The notes: generated by a model from the letters alone, not told the origin. Positions 18,076 to 27,582 are shown, numbered from the stretch's first letter. The stretch is 64,000 bases of DNA from CBDCUQ01 sp965222835 (GCA_965222835.1 CBDCUQ010000004.1:1540218-1604217); one strand, 5' to 3'. Numbers and translations are program-made.

Positions 18076-19974
18076 CCAAAATGCGAGTGTCATGACTTCA
18101 AAAAGTTGATCAAGCTCCTCTTCCGGGAGGCATTCGGTCTGGCGCGCGAAGAGCAGGCGGATCTGACCGGGATCGGCATATTCGCCGAGAAGCGACGGCG
18201 CATGATCCCGGGCCCATGCAATTTCATCCTGGCTTGCGTCCATTAGCGTTTTGGCCAATTGGCTGCCGAGATGGTCCTTGCCGCTGTGCCAGACCACATT
18301 CGGCTCCAATAGGGGGGCGGTTGCCGTGCGCACAACGTATTTGGTCCAACCGTCGTGTGCCTTCATGTTCAAGGGCAAGCGCAAGAAAAACTCGACGACG
18401 CGGAGATCCGACCACGGGTGCCTCGGATCAATTCCGTGCCGGCGCGCGGTGGCGTCAAAGACTTCCATCGACCAGCTCACGCCAAAGTGCGTCAAGGCTT
18501 TAATATGCTCTGTCTGTCCGCCGGATTCCTCAGCCCGTTCTCGTTCGGCAATTTGATCTGCCAACCGTTCCTGCAGCCCAATCTGTGCCGCGAATGCTTT
18601 GCTGATGAGATCTATGCCGCCAAATCCTGTGCTCCTCGCCTTGAATATTCGTCGTTTCATTCTCTTGATGGGCCAGGGTGCAAACGCATCCCATAGACTG
18701 AGTCCGAAGGTACCTATGGCCAACCGACCCTGCAGGAAGGGGCTATGCTGCGTGGCTTTGCCGGCCTCGCGCCATGCGTCGCGCCAGGGGCCGGAACGCA
18801 GAAGCCCCGCCATGTAACGGTCGGGTATGAATGTGGTGAGATCTCCTTCAATGCCGTCAGCCACGACGTGGCAACCGCTCTCTTTCGCGGCGCGATACAG
18901 TATGCCGGTTAGCAGAATCGAATTGTTGAGCGGGTGGGCCAAATCCCATGCCTGCCGCTTTAGGTCCTTGATGCTGACGGGGCCAGTGAAGCCCGGAAGA
19001 TGGACGAGCGTGGCCTCGGTTCCCAGCGTTTGATTGATCGCGTGAATGTTACTGACTTCGTTGCGGTGTTCAGCGTTGTCGGTAACGACAGAAAATGTTC
19101 TCAGTTTTCGCCTCGCTGGCGCTTGCAAGTACCGCTGTGAGAATGCTGCTACGCTTGCCGAATCTATGCCTCCGCTCAACAGCAGGCCGGGCGCTTCGAC
19201 GTCTTTCATCCGGCATTTGACGGCCTCTCCAAAGATAGCGCGGAAGGCTTCCGTGCATTCCTCCTGGCTGGAGAAACGCAACGGCTCCATCGGCTCTAGT
19301 TTCCAATACTTCCGTACATCGGCTCGGCCTGTCAGATCGAGCGTCAATGTTGTTGCCGGCGGAAGCTTGATGACATCGCGGAAGCATGACTGGTTGTCGT
19401 CGCCGCCATAAAACCGCGGGGCCAGGAACGAGGCCATGTAGACGTCGTTGAGGTCACGCGAGACGCCGGGTAACCCCAAGAAGGCTTCCTCTTCCGATGC
19501 GAACGCGGCGCCAGCCTGGTTCACGTGATAATAGAAGGGCCGAACGCCCATATGATCACGCACACAGAAAAGGCGGTTCCTGCGCCCGTCCCATATGGCG
19601 ATGGCAAAATCTCCGCAGAGATGGCGGGGAAAGTCGGAACCCCATTCTTCGAACGCTCGCAATGTGATTTCCGCATCGGACACGTGCCGAAGACGCGCTC
19701 CTCTGGCGCTTAACGCGGCCTTAAGCTCGTCGCGGTTGTCGAGGCGACCGTCAATCACCAGCACGACGGAGCCATCTTCGCTTTTGTGCGGAAGCGCCAT
19801 ATCCGACGCCCCAGGCGTTGTGCGCGTACAGCATTGTCCTAGAGCGACGGGGCCCCGCATCCAATGTTGGATGCCGTTCGGTGCGCGGTGCGCCATGGCC
19901 GATGTTATGTTCTTGAGCACACCACCACTGGCGCTGCCGCCGTCAAACCGGATCAATCCGGCGATCCCGCTCAT
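18043..19974 (-). CDS. Lasso peptide cyclase-like asparagine synthase homologue (C protein)
   Basis: A 643-aa relative of asparagine synthase. It begins MSGIAGLI, so the catalytic glutaminase cysteine at position 2 is replaced by serine, as expected of lasso cyclases, which need no ammonia from glutamine. The ATP-binding PP-loop is intact (LLLSGGIDSASVAAF). Lasso cyclases adenylate an Asp/Glu side chain in the precursor core and join it to the new N-terminal amine to close the ring. The start overlaps the stop of the B2 gene (ATGA), and the exporter lies just upstream, giving the order exporter-B2-C on one strand. Motif plus neighbours make the assignment good; a different ATP-dependent amide ligase is the alternative. 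Confidence 0.85.
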   Translation of the reverse strand: MSGIAGLIRFDGGSASGGVLKNITSAMAHRAPNGIQHWMRGPVALGQCCTRTTPGASDMALPHKSEDGSVVLVIDGRLDNRDELKAALSARGARLRHVSDAEITLRAFEEWGSDFPRHLCGDFAIAIWDGRRNRLFCVRDHMGVRPFYYHVNQAGAAFASEEEAFLGLPGVSRDLNDVYMASFLAPRFYGGDDNQSCFRDVIKLPPATTLTLDLTGRADVRKYWKLEPMEPLRFSSQEECTEAFRAIFGEAVKCRMKDVEAPGLLLSGGIDSASVAAFSQRYLQAPARRKLRTFSVVTDNAEHRNEVSNIHAINQTLGTEATLVHLPGFTGPVSIKDLKRQAWDLAHPLNNSILLTGILYRAAKESGCHVVADGIEGDLTTFIPDRYMAGLLRSGPWRDAWREAGKATQHSPFLQGRLAIGTFGLSLWDAFAPWPIKRMKRRIFKARSTGFGGIDLISKAFAAQIGLQERLADQIAERERAEESGGQTEHIKALTHFGVSWSMEVFDATARRHGIDPRHPWSDLRVVEFFLRLPLNMKAHDGWTKYVVRTATAPLLEPNVVWHSGKDHLGSQLAKTLMDASQDEIAWARDHAPSLLGEYADPGQIRLLFARQTECLPEEELDQLFEVMTLAFWLRRLRAIRPI

Positions 19975-20456
19975 GTTCGGATGGACGGCTCGGCTGCGGC
20001 CGCATTTTCGAGAACGGCATAGGAGTGCGCAACGTGCGCACGATCAATCAAAACCCGTCCCTCGCATTCGACCCAGGCATGTGCCTCGATCGTTTCGTTT
20101 TGCCGGCGAACACCAAACTTCATCCTGGCGTCGACGCCACTTCCCTTCAACATCGCCCATAACGTCAACGCCCGGCAGAGACAGGCGGCCCGGTAAGGGC
20201 CGTTCAATGCGGCTATGCCAACGAGCCGTGCCAGGCGGGGGGCGTCGACTGCAGACTCTGCCACCAATGCTCCCCGGCCGGCCCATCCAAATGGCGCTTG
20301 GGCACGCGTTAAGAGAGACCGGCATCGTGCGTATCCGAGGATACGCACGCCCCCATCGACGATGGGCAGCACGATCATAAGAAAAACGATCGTGCGGCGC
20401 TCCGCCGGAGATAACGCGATCCACTTTTTGAGGCGCTCTTTCACGAGAACTCCCAT
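19971..20456 (-). CDS. Lasso peptide B2 leader peptidase (transglutaminase-like)
   Basis: A 161-aa protein of the lasso peptide biosynthesis B2 family. The C-terminal domain has the papain/transglutaminase-like triad: cysteine in ACLCRALTLWAMLK, histidine in EAHAWVE and a following aspartate in LIDRAHV. The N-terminal ~60 residues with LSPAERRTIVFLMI are typical of the family. B2 cuts the leader from the precursor after a Thr-x dipeptide, working with the PqqD-like B1 protein. Here B1 is a separate gene, at 25332-25604. It lies 27 bases downstream of the exporter gene and overlaps the cyclase start. Confidence 0.88.
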   Translation of the reverse strand: MGVLVKERLKKWIALSPAERRTIVFLMIVLPIVDGGVRILGYARCRSLLTRAQAPFGWAGRGALVAESAVDAPRLARLVGIAALNGPYRAACLCRALTLWAMLKGSGVDARMKFGVRRQNETIEAHAWVECEGRVLIDRAHVAHSYAVLENAAAAEPSIRT

Positions 20457-20483
20457 AGCAGCAAGTGTGCCGCGATGCTACGA

Positions 20484-22226
20484 TCAGCTGATCAGCACGA
20501 GGTGTCTCTTGTTTTTCTGGCCCATTGGTCGCTCGGTCCCCGCGGTTTCCTCCTCTGTGCCAGGGGCTGGCGCGCGCGTCATCTCACCTGCGAGACGGCC
20601 TCGTTCAATACGTAGGATGCGACCCGCCAAGGCGAGACTTGCCGGCCTGTGTGTGATCATAATGACGGTGCGTCCGGTGAAACTCTCGCGGCAATCCTCA
20701 AGAAATGTCCGTTCTGCATCCGGGTCGAACATGGCTGTGGCTTCGTCGAGGACAAGAATTGCCGGGTGTTTGACGAGTGCCCGGGCAAGGGCTACTCGTT
20801 GACGTTGCCCGCCAGACAACCGGACGCCGTTGTCGCCAATCCGGGTGTCGTAGCCTTGTGGCAGTTCGGAAACAAACGTGTGCGCCTGGGCCAGACGGGC
20901 GGCGCGTTCGATTTCCGATGGTGTGGCCTTTGGTTTGCCGAAGACGATGTTGTCTTTGACGCTGCCGTTCACAAGAAGGACGTGTTGCGGAACGATCGCG
21001 ATCTTCTCACGTAGACTGTTGAGCGTTACAGATGAAATGTTCACGCCGTCGATGCAAATGCGTCCGGCCTGTGGTTCGTAGAGACGCATGAGCAGATGTG
21101 CCAGGGTGCTTTTTCCTGCCCCATTCGGGCCGACGATCCCAATTGTTTCACCACATTCAATGTGCAACGTGAAATCTTGAAGTGCGTGCGGCCGTGACGG
21201 GTAAGCAAAGCTTACATTCTCAAACGAGATCTCGCCCTTGATGCGTCCTAACTTTCGCCTGTGTCTTGCCGATGGCTCCCGCTTTTCTGAAAGAACGCTG
21301 ACAAGATGCGCGAGATGCCCGCGGGCGACCTGGGTTTGTCCGTATACCGTGGCGAGCGCACTGACGGGACGGACGATCAAAGCTGCATAAAGCAGGAAGC
21401 TCACGAGGTCCGGTGCGGTCATGCTGTCGGAACTCACGCGTGAACCAGCAAGCCACAGTATGGTCACGACCGCGGCTGCGGAGAGAAACTGCAGCGCCGG
21501 CTCAAGCAGGGCGTAGATCCGATGTTGCGCGACGGCGATCGCGCGTGCGTCTTCGGCCTGGCACCGATAGCGCGCAAGTTCCATCCGCTCCCGGGTGAAG
21601 GCCTTTATCGCCGGGAGCAGGCTGAGGTTTTCCTCTGCCGTTGCCGTTAATGCGGCCTGAGCTTCCTGCAAGTCCCTGCCCAGCGGCCTCAGCTTGCGGC
21701 CCAGAACTCTCAGCACGAGATAGAAGAGCGGTACAAGGCAAGCGACGATGGCGGCCATGAGAGGGTCGATGTGAAACATCAGGATGACGGCGCAGGTCAC
21801 AGTCAGCAGCATTGGGGCGAGACTGATGAGCGTTCCGGTGACGTAGTTGCAAAGTTGATCGGCCTCATGTGTGAGCAGCGCCAGGGCGTCTCCCCGGCGG
21901 TGCGTGTGGTGAAAGTGCATCGGCAGAGCCTGCAGGTGCTCGTAAATCTGGACGCGCAGATCGGTTTGAAACCGTTCCGAGGTTTTGCCAACGATAAGGC
22001 CGGAGGCGACTCTCAGGATCGCTTGAAATGCGAATACGCCCAGGAGCGCTGCAAGTATGAGGCCGCTCTCTGGCACGTTCCCGCCAAGAAGGCTGCCCGC
22101 GAACAGGCCGCCCAGGACTGGAAGTCCCAGTCCGGCGCACGCCTCAAGCAGCAACAGTCCAGCACATAGCGCCAGACTGAGGCGATAGGGATAGGCGAAG
22201 CTCAAAAGGACCCGCAGTGTCATCAT
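20484..22226 (-). CDS. ABC exporter of the lasso cluster (D protein)
   Basis: About 580 aa from the ATG at 22226; a 44-codon extension is open but Cys-rich and unlike an exporter start. An N-terminal six-helix transmembrane domain of ABC exporter type (about 1-310) is followed by a complete ATPase domain: Walker A GPNGAGKST, signature LSGGQRQRVALARA and Walker B ILVLDEATA. The half-transporter would work as a homodimer. Lasso exporters secrete the mature peptide and often provide self-immunity. First gene of the exporter-B2-cyclase group, and divergent from the nucleotidyltransferase gene. Unlike the ABC-like protein at 7823-9469, its ATPase is intact. Confidence 0.85.
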   Translation of the reverse strand: MMTLRVLLSFAYPYRLSLALCAGLLLLEACAGLGLPVLGGLFAGSLLGGNVPESGLILAALLGVFAFQAILRVASGLIVGKTSERFQTDLRVQIYEHLQALPMHFHHTHRRGDALALLTHEADQLCNYVTGTLISLAPMLLTVTCAVILMFHIDPLMAAIVACLVPLFYLVLRVLGRKLRPLGRDLQEAQAALTATAEENLSLLPAIKAFTRERMELARYRCQAEDARAIAVAQHRIYALLEPALQFLSAAAVVTILWLAGSRVSSDSMTAPDLVSFLLYAALIVRPVSALATVYGQTQVARGHLAHLVSVLSEKREPSARHRRKLGRIKGEISFENVSFAYPSRPHALQDFTLHIECGETIGIVGPNGAGKSTLAHLLMRLYEPQAGRICIDGVNISSVTLNSLREKIAIVPQHVLLVNGSVKDNIVFGKPKATPSEIERAARLAQAHTFVSELPQGYDTRIGDNGVRLSGGQRQRVALARALVKHPAILVLDEATAMFDPDAERTFLEDCRESFTGRTVIMITHRPASLALAGRILRIERGRLAGEMTRAPAPGTEEETAGTERPMGQKNKRHLVLIS

Positions 22227-22465
22227 TTCATGTTTGCTACTGCTGCGGCGTCCTGTATTGCATGGGACCCTGAGACGGGCGATATGACGGGCCCAATCTC
22301 CTTGGGATAACTTGCAATTGCACGCGGAACAGTTGTTCTGGAGATCGCATGATCCCATGGCTGGTCGCCCGGTTCATTTTCGAGGGTTACCGACATGCGC
22401 TACGCTTGCAAACCGGAATTTGATGCTCGGAATTCGAAACTCGGAATTCAAGATAGGGCTCGCTT

Positions 22466-23563
22466 GTGAAGACCGCCACTTACAGTCCGGACGCTATAGA
22501 TTTCGTGCTCGGCCTTCTTGGCGCATATGACGAACGTCGACTTCGGGTGCGTGGCGCGCCGTCTCCCTCCGAGCTTGTATCGGCTCTCAGGTTTGCGACA
22601 CTCCATGGTGTTTCGGGGTGCCTTGCCGGCGGGGCGCGGCGCTTGCAACAGACCGCGCCCTACTGGACGCAGCTGCTGCCCTTTTTCCAGGATGTTGAAA
22701 CGCGCAATCGCGAACAGAATGCCAAGCTCAAAGAGACGACTCTAAGCGTGTTGCACGTGCTTGCTGCTGCTGGCGTCACCGGTGTTGCCTTAAAGGGTGC
22801 GGCATTCCTTGTGGACGACAGCATGTCGCTCTCGTGGCGCACGCTTGGTGACATCGACATCCTGGTTCCAACCAACAATGTGGTCGCGGCCGCCCACGCG
22901 CTTATTGCGCGCGGGTATCGCCCGGACTATGACCCGTCCGCGTACACGGATGCCTATCATCACCACTATGCGCCCTTGCGAAGCGCGCCGGACGGCATAG
23001 TCGTTGAGTTGCATACGCGGCTCTTGCGCGACAGCTACCGGACGCCTGTGGTGGCGGAAGAGATTTTTGCGAAGGGTCGACCGTCGCCGACGGCGCCGCA
23101 TGCGCTCATTCCCTCGCCCGAACATCGGATGGTGCATCTCATCGCGCACGCTCAGATCAGCGATTGGGGTTTTGTGCTGAACCGGGTTGTGCTCAAGGAT
23201 CTCGTTGACGCCATGGCGCTGGCCGAACGCTTCACGCTTGATTGGGCGCAGATTGCGCACACTTTTCGCCTATGTGGAGCCGAGGACGCATTTGAAGCCT
23301 TTCTGTGTGCGCGTCTTGAGATCTTTGGCAGCGATCCTTCGTCTCCCGAACCGGATGGCAAGGGTGCAAGACGTTGGGGTAAGTGCGCCGCGAAATCTCT
23401 CTATAGACCGCCAACGCGGGCGCAGGCCGGCGTCTGCATTCTCAAGCATTACATCAAGGCCTTCGCAACCAATCCCAAGCGCATTGGCATGATCTGGGAG
23501 ACCTTAAAGGATCCCGCGCGCTGGCAGCTCTTTCTCGAAACCAACCGCCGCCGACTGCAGTGA
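22466..23563 (+). CDS. Nucleotidyltransferase family protein of the lasso cluster
   Basis: A 365-aa protein of the uncharacterised nucleotidyltransferase family often found in alphaproteobacterial lasso and related RiPP clusters. The key motif is LKGAAFL...WRTLGDIDILVP, where GDIDILV supplies the paired aspartates of a nucleotidyltransferase-fold active site. A histidine-rich stretch (DAYHHHYAPL) follows. It may transfer a nucleotide or phosphate group to the peptide or to a partner protein; this is not established. GTG start. It is the only plus-strand gene within the cluster and is divergent from the exporter, so the 240 bases between them probably hold two promoters. Confidence 0.7.
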   Translation: MKTATYSPDAIDFVLGLLGAYDERRLRVRGAPSPSELVSALRFATLHGVSGCLAGGARRLQQTAPYWTQLLPFFQDVETRNREQNAKLKETTLSVLHVLAAAGVTGVALKGAAFLVDDSMSLSWRTLGDIDILVPTNNVVAAAHALIARGYRPDYDPSAYTDAYHHHYAPLRSAPDGIVVELHTRLLRDSYRTPVVAEEIFAKGRPSPTAPHALIPSPEHRMVHLIAHAQISDWGFVLNRVVLKDLVDAMALAERFTLDWAQIAHTFRLCGAEDAFEAFLCARLEIFGSDPSSPEPDGKGARRWGKCAAKSLYRPPTRAQAGVCILKHYIKAFATNPKRIGMIWETLKDPARWQLFLETNRRRLQ

Positions 23564-23617
23564 CGCTCCTAGGTGTCTTTTGCCTGCGTAGACGCCTCAC
23601 CCGCAACAAGTGGATGT

Positions 23618-25180
23618 TCACTCCTTCTTCTCCGATCCATCGTCAAGTGATCGATCGGGCGGCTGCCATTCCTCAGGCCAATCAACATCCTCTCCCCAAA
23701 GCCCTTTGGCGCGCCGCTCTCGAACAGCATTCGGCGAAGCGGTCCTGCCCGGGTCCGTCTCTGGATTGGCCGGCAGCCCCATGGGCTGTACCGCTTCCAC
23801 GACATTGGCTCTAGACACAGGCGTCAGCATTCCCAATGCCAATGCCATGACGGCCAGCATGCCGCCGGTCCTTAGCGGATATTCCACCGAAGAATGCGCA
23901 GCAATTAGAAGAACAACAATGCTCGCGGCTTTCTGAAGCGTTTTGTCGATAGACATCTCGCGATCTGCCCCACCACGCCATACAGCTATGCACCTCTTGG
24001 CGAACCAAAGCCCGAGAACGGCAAGTGCCGCGAGGCCCGGGAGGCCGGCCTCAAGGGCAAGCTCGAGATAATCGTTATGCGCCCGGTTCACATAGGTGAT
24101 TGGCATGAGATCTTCCGGTTTCTCAAACGCGCCATAGACGGAGACGAAGGTTCCCATGCCCGATCCAAACGGGAGGTACGCCCGAATAGCTTCCATCGTA
24201 TTCCGGGCGAAGGTCAATCTTTGGTCCTGTAGCGGGTCTTGGGCAAATGCCTCGATGATCTGATAAAGCGTGGCCTGCGCTGCAAGCACCAAGCCCAAGA
24301 GAAGTGCGACGGCAATCACTCGCGTATAACCCTTCCGCCTGCGTCTGGTGCGCACGCTGAGCGCGACGAGGTAAATGCCGAAGAAGGCCAAGACTGTCAC
24401 GAGAAGCCCGGCGCGAGAGCGTGTTGCAACCGCCATGGCGACAATGACTGTTGTGCTGACAAGAAGTGTTAGCAGCTTCAACAACATCGCACTGTCGTGA
24501 TCACGAAGGCTTGCCCGAAGGTCGATCCTTGCGCCGGCCACTACGGTCCAGGCCGACACAAACATCAGGAGCGAATACAAGAGCGCTGCGAAGTGATTCC
24601 GGTTGGCAAAAATGCCAACGGGCAGGCTTGGCGAAGTTATCTCGAAAAAACGCAGAGCGCTCGTTGGACCCCCAGCTATTTGCATGAGGCCTAAGACAAT
24701 ATTGGCAACGCCCATAGCAACGAAGATGCCGCAGAGTGCACGCCGCTCATTATGGGACAAAAAAAGAAGGCTCCAAAAAATTGCAAGTGGCGGTATCAGT
24801 GACAGAAGACTGAGCCAGGTCGCGTCGGGCTCAACACTGATGCCCATCCAGGGCGTCTCTACGTTCACCAAATTGTAGATTTCTTGCAGCTGATCGCGTT
24901 GTGGCAACTGGGTCCAGAGTGACGGCGGCAGAGGGATGAGCTGCAGGAGCGGGATGAGCGCCACTATCACGCCGACCAAGACTGCCCACCGCGTTGCTTT
25001 GTTCGTCATCAAAGACGGCGCTTGCCAGAGCACAAGTATAAGTAACGGCAGTGCGCTCGCTTGCAGGAGAGTGTCGGCCAGAAACCCGTTGCGCGTGCCG
25101 CCGCCCAGCACAAGGCTCAAGACGAGTACGCCTGCGCTCAAGTAGAAAATCCAACCGAAATGATCCTTCGGGATCTTCAA
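23618..25180 (-). CDS. O-antigen ligase / polymerase-like membrane protein
   Basis: A 520-aa protein with about eleven or twelve hydrophobic segments and the Wzy/WaaL-type periplasmic loop, seen as LPFGSGMGTFVSVYGAFEKP followed by VNRAHNDYLELALEAGLPG. The RAHNDYLE motif is characteristic of the O-antigen ligase family. Members polymerise or ligate lipid-linked glycans at the outer face of the inner membrane. It lies on the same strand as the B1, kinase and methyltransferase genes, 150 bases downstream, and converges with the nucleotidyltransferase gene. A glycan gene inside a RiPP cluster is unusual. It may belong functionally to the polysaccharide loci on either side. Confidence 0.82.
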   Translation of the reverse strand: MKIPKDHFGWIFYLSAGVLVLSLVLGGGTRNGFLADTLLQASALPLLILVLWQAPSLMTNKATRWAVLVGVIVALIPLLQLIPLPPSLWTQLPQRDQLQEIYNLVNVETPWMGISVEPDATWLSLLSLIPPLAIFWSLLFLSHNERRALCGIFVAMGVANIVLGLMQIAGGPTSALRFFEITSPSLPVGIFANRNHFAALLYSLLMFVSAWTVVAGARIDLRASLRDHDSAMLLKLLTLLVSTTVIVAMAVATRSRAGLLVTVLAFFGIYLVALSVRTRRRRKGYTRVIAVALLLGLVLAAQATLYQIIEAFAQDPLQDQRLTFARNTMEAIRAYLPFGSGMGTFVSVYGAFEKPEDLMPITYVNRAHNDYLELALEAGLPGLAALAVLGLWFAKRCIAVWRGGADREMSIDKTLQKAASIVVLLIAAHSSVEYPLRTGGMLAVMALALGMLTPVSRANVVEAVQPMGLPANPETDPGRTASPNAVRERRAKGLWGEDVDWPEEWQPPDRSLDDGSEKKE

Positions 25181-25331
25181 GGCCTGGGCTCCCCATCCAT
25201 TCCCCGATAAGCAGTACCGTTTTCCGGGGGGCCGCGACGCGGTCCGGGTCGCATTGTGCTATACGATTGCACAGACCTGAAGAGTTGCCATGTTCGGAAG
25301 TGGCCCGAGGGCCCAGCAGGCCACATTCGGG

Positions 25332-25604
25332 TCACTCGAACTGGATGAGTTTTTTAGCGGCGAGATCGTCCGTCAGGCGCACGACGTCCGTCTCGACTTC
25401 TTCGCGGGAAGCATCAAACTCCTTGAGAATGGCCTCGCAGACATCGCCGAGCGACCTCCGTTCGGCCAAGAGCTGCCAGATGCGCGCGCCAACCGGGTCG
25501 AGGCCGAAATAGGTGCCGCTCTCAAGATCGAGGATCACGATCTCGCCCTCAAGCTCGCGTGCCAGAACATGTGCCGGAATGGTTGCCGTTCGCGAAAGCG
25601 TCAT
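25332..25604 (-). CDS. PqqD-like lasso peptide B1 protein (RRE)
   Basis: A 90-aa PqqD-family protein. The sequence VILDLESGTYFGLDPVGARIWQLL is close to the consensus of stand-alone lasso B1 proteins, which bind the leader at its Tyr-Pro-Leu-Gly motif and present it to B2 and the cyclase. The second half (VCEAILKEFDASREEVETDV) is the helical part of the winged-helix fold. The ATG overlaps the TGA of the upstream kinase gene (ATGA), so the two are probably coupled. Its expected ligand is the leader encoded at 27628-28062. Confidence 0.87.
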   Translation of the reverse strand: MTLSRTATIPAHVLARELEGEIVILDLESGTYFGLDPVGARIWQLLAERRSLGDVCEAILKEFDASREEVETDVVRLTDDLAAKKLIQFE

Positions 25605-26461
25605 TGGCCGGTCCTCACACCTTGTGCGTGGTCGCTTATGGCTTTGAAAACCGTGTCGAGGTGCTCGAAGCTGCGCGGAAAATCCACGCGGTAATGCTCA
25701 ACGCCATTTGCGAGACAGGCCACCTGTTCGAAATGTGAGGCAAGGCGCGGGCGCTCCTCGTGATCGAGCACGAACGAATGCTGGACCCAGCCGATCAGCG
25801 CTTCGGTGGCGGTCATGGTTTCAAATCTGACACCTGTGCTGCAGCCTTCGCCGAGGAAATAGGCGCGGCTGAGGGGCCTCGGTCCCGAACAGAAGCCGAG
25901 ACGATCGCCCCCCAACAACCGTGCCTTTGGCGTGTATGAGAGTTCTGGCGCTCGTGCTTCGCACGACAGCGCCAACGCCTCTTCGCTATCGGACCAGAGG
26001 CGGACCGAGGGGTGTGCCGGCTCGACAGCGAATTGGCCGCTCTGCCGGCGCAACAATAGACTGTCGTCGGTTAGAATTCGGTGGCCGTTGACGGCAAAGC
26101 AGGCGGCTAATGTTGATTTGCCGCGCCCAGATTCGCCGATGAATGCTATGGCCGCTCCATCGACGTCAACGGCGCTTGCGTGAAACACCAGGCGTCCGCG
26201 CTTGCCTTCGACCAGCGGCAGGATTTGGTTGAGATAGAGATGCTCCGCTGTGGACTTCGGCACGTCGCGACCGGGAATGCAGACAACTTCGGAGGCATCA
26301 GCGGAGACGGCGAAATCGGCAAGCTCGGGGAAGCGCACGAGATAGCCGTCCTCGGTCCGGTAGAACTCGGTCCAAATGCTGCCGTCTGGCAAAGGCCACG
26401 TCTGATAGGGCGCCGCACCCATGTTGGGTTGCATGCGTTCTTTTTGCCAACTCAACATCAT
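25601..26461 (-). CDS. HPr kinase-like protein of the lasso cluster
   Basis: A 286-aa protein resembling the C-terminal catalytic domain of HPr kinase/phosphorylase. It shows a P-loop in AFIGESGRGKSTLAACF, then HRILTDDSLLLRR with the paired aspartates, and the typical upstream LVFHASAVDVDG. In lasso clusters, relatives of this family phosphorylate a serine of the peptide, as in paeninodin-type pathways. The first ~90 residues are a variable domain. Start and stop both overlap neighbours by ATGA, so methyltransferase, kinase and B1 form one tightly packed operon. Confidence 0.8.
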   Translation of the reverse strand: MMLSWQKERMQPNMGAAPYQTWPLPDGSIWTEFYRTEDGYLVRFPELADFAVSADASEVVCIPGRDVPKSTAEHLYLNQILPLVEGKRGRLVFHASAVDVDGAAIAFIGESGRGKSTLAACFAVNGHRILTDDSLLLRRQSGQFAVEPAHPSVRLWSDSEEALALSCEARAPELSYTPKARLLGGDRLGFCSGPRPLSRAYFLGEGCSTGVRFETMTATEALIGWVQHSFVLDHEERPRLASHFEQVACLANGVEHYRVDFPRSFEHLDTVFKAISDHAQGVRTGQ

Positions 26462-27582
26462 GACAGCTCAGTATTCCGGCTCAGTACCTCGGCGACAATG
26501 CGGGCGCAGTCATCGGGATCACGAAAGAGCTCGGGATGCTTGGTCAGAACATTCTTTTGGATGTCTGCAACGGTTCGGCCTCCGTCGCACGACGCGAGCA
26601 CGGCGAGCCGCGCCAATCCCTGTTTGCTCAGTTGCGGAATGCGATCTGGTTTTGCGCGCACGATGGCTGCCGGATCAAGCACAAGCCCATGCCAGGTGGA
26701 CTGACTGAAGGAAAATCCCTTCTCCGGGCACGCCAATGTCCAGGCGATGAGATTATCAGCAGGCCGCATCATTATGGAAACCTTAAGCACATCGCCGACA
26801 GAGACCGATATCGATTTCTGAATCGGAAGGTACGTTTGCTCCCGATTTATTCGCGAGTCGGCAAGAGGCGCATTCGTCATCCAGACCCTGTCCGCAAGCT
26901 CGCACTCGAACCAGCCCGCAACCCCGTCCAACTGCCCATCGCGATTGATCTTTAGATCGGTGGTCCATGTGAAGTAGTCGCGCGTCTCGTGCAGAAGATC
27001 AACATCGCCAAGATACGCGGGCGCGTTCAGGATCTCATCCTTCGTGAGCTCGATTTCATGTTTGCTATTGGCCTCATGGGTCCGCAGCCAATGGAGCTCA
27101 GGTGCAATGCCGATCGCCTCCCAGCCATCGCGTTTTTTTCGCGCCTCTGCCGATTCGACGGCGGCGACCATGATGCGTAGGCGGCGTGGGATAAGCTGCC
27201 CGCCCGGTTTTAGGAAACGTTCGCGGGCATCGCGGAGAAGGTCTACGATCCCGTAGTCGATGCCGAAGTATCCGACGTGATCGCAAATTACGAGATCGAC
27301 GCGCTGCGGCAACTCCGCAAACCGGTTCTCCTCTTGGATCACGGTGACACGGTCTGTGAAACCTGCCTCGGCGTACGCGCGCGTGGCAACCTGGGCCATG
27401 TCACCGCGTTCGATGGCGTAGACGTGTCCAGCACCGGCTTTAAGACATAGGAGGCCAAGGATGCCGGTCCCACATCCCAAATCGACAACGGTCTGGCCAG
27501 GTGAAAGTACTGATTGAACGGCTGCGGCGAAGCGTTCAAGGCGGACGCGATCGGACACGTAGACGTGGTGCTCGTCCAACAT
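26458..27582 (-). CDS. PRMT-like methyltransferase with a possible C-terminal PqqD-like domain
   Basis: A 374-aa SAM-dependent methyltransferase related to the protein arginine methyltransferase fold: SAM loop VVDLGCGTGILGLLCLKAGA, acidic VYAIERGD, and the long C-terminal beta-barrel typical of PRMT-like enzymes (about 130-300). The last ~60 residues (RIPQLSKQGLARLAVLASCDGGRTVADIQK and onward) resemble a PqqD-type winged helix and could be a built-in leader-binding element; this is an inference from pattern. It begins 45 bases after the precursor gene and overlaps the kinase gene by ATGA. It is probably a tailoring enzyme for the lasso product. Confidence 0.7.
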   Translation of the reverse strand: MLDEHHVYVSDRVRLERFAAAVQSVLSPGQTVVDLGCGTGILGLLCLKAGAGHVYAIERGDMAQVATRAYAEAGFTDRVTVIQEENRFAELPQRVDLVICDHVGYFGIDYGIVDLLRDARERFLKPGGQLIPRRLRIMVAAVESAEARKKRDGWEAIGIAPELHWLRTHEANSKHEIELTKDEILNAPAYLGDVDLLHETRDYFTWTTDLKINRDGQLDGVAGWFECELADRVWMTNAPLADSRINREQTYLPIQKSISVSVGDVLKVSIMMRPADNLIAWTLACPEKGFSFSQSTWHGLVLDPAAIVRAKPDRIPQLSKQGLARLAVLASCDGGRTVADIQKNVLTKHPELFRDPDDCARIVAEVLSRNTELS

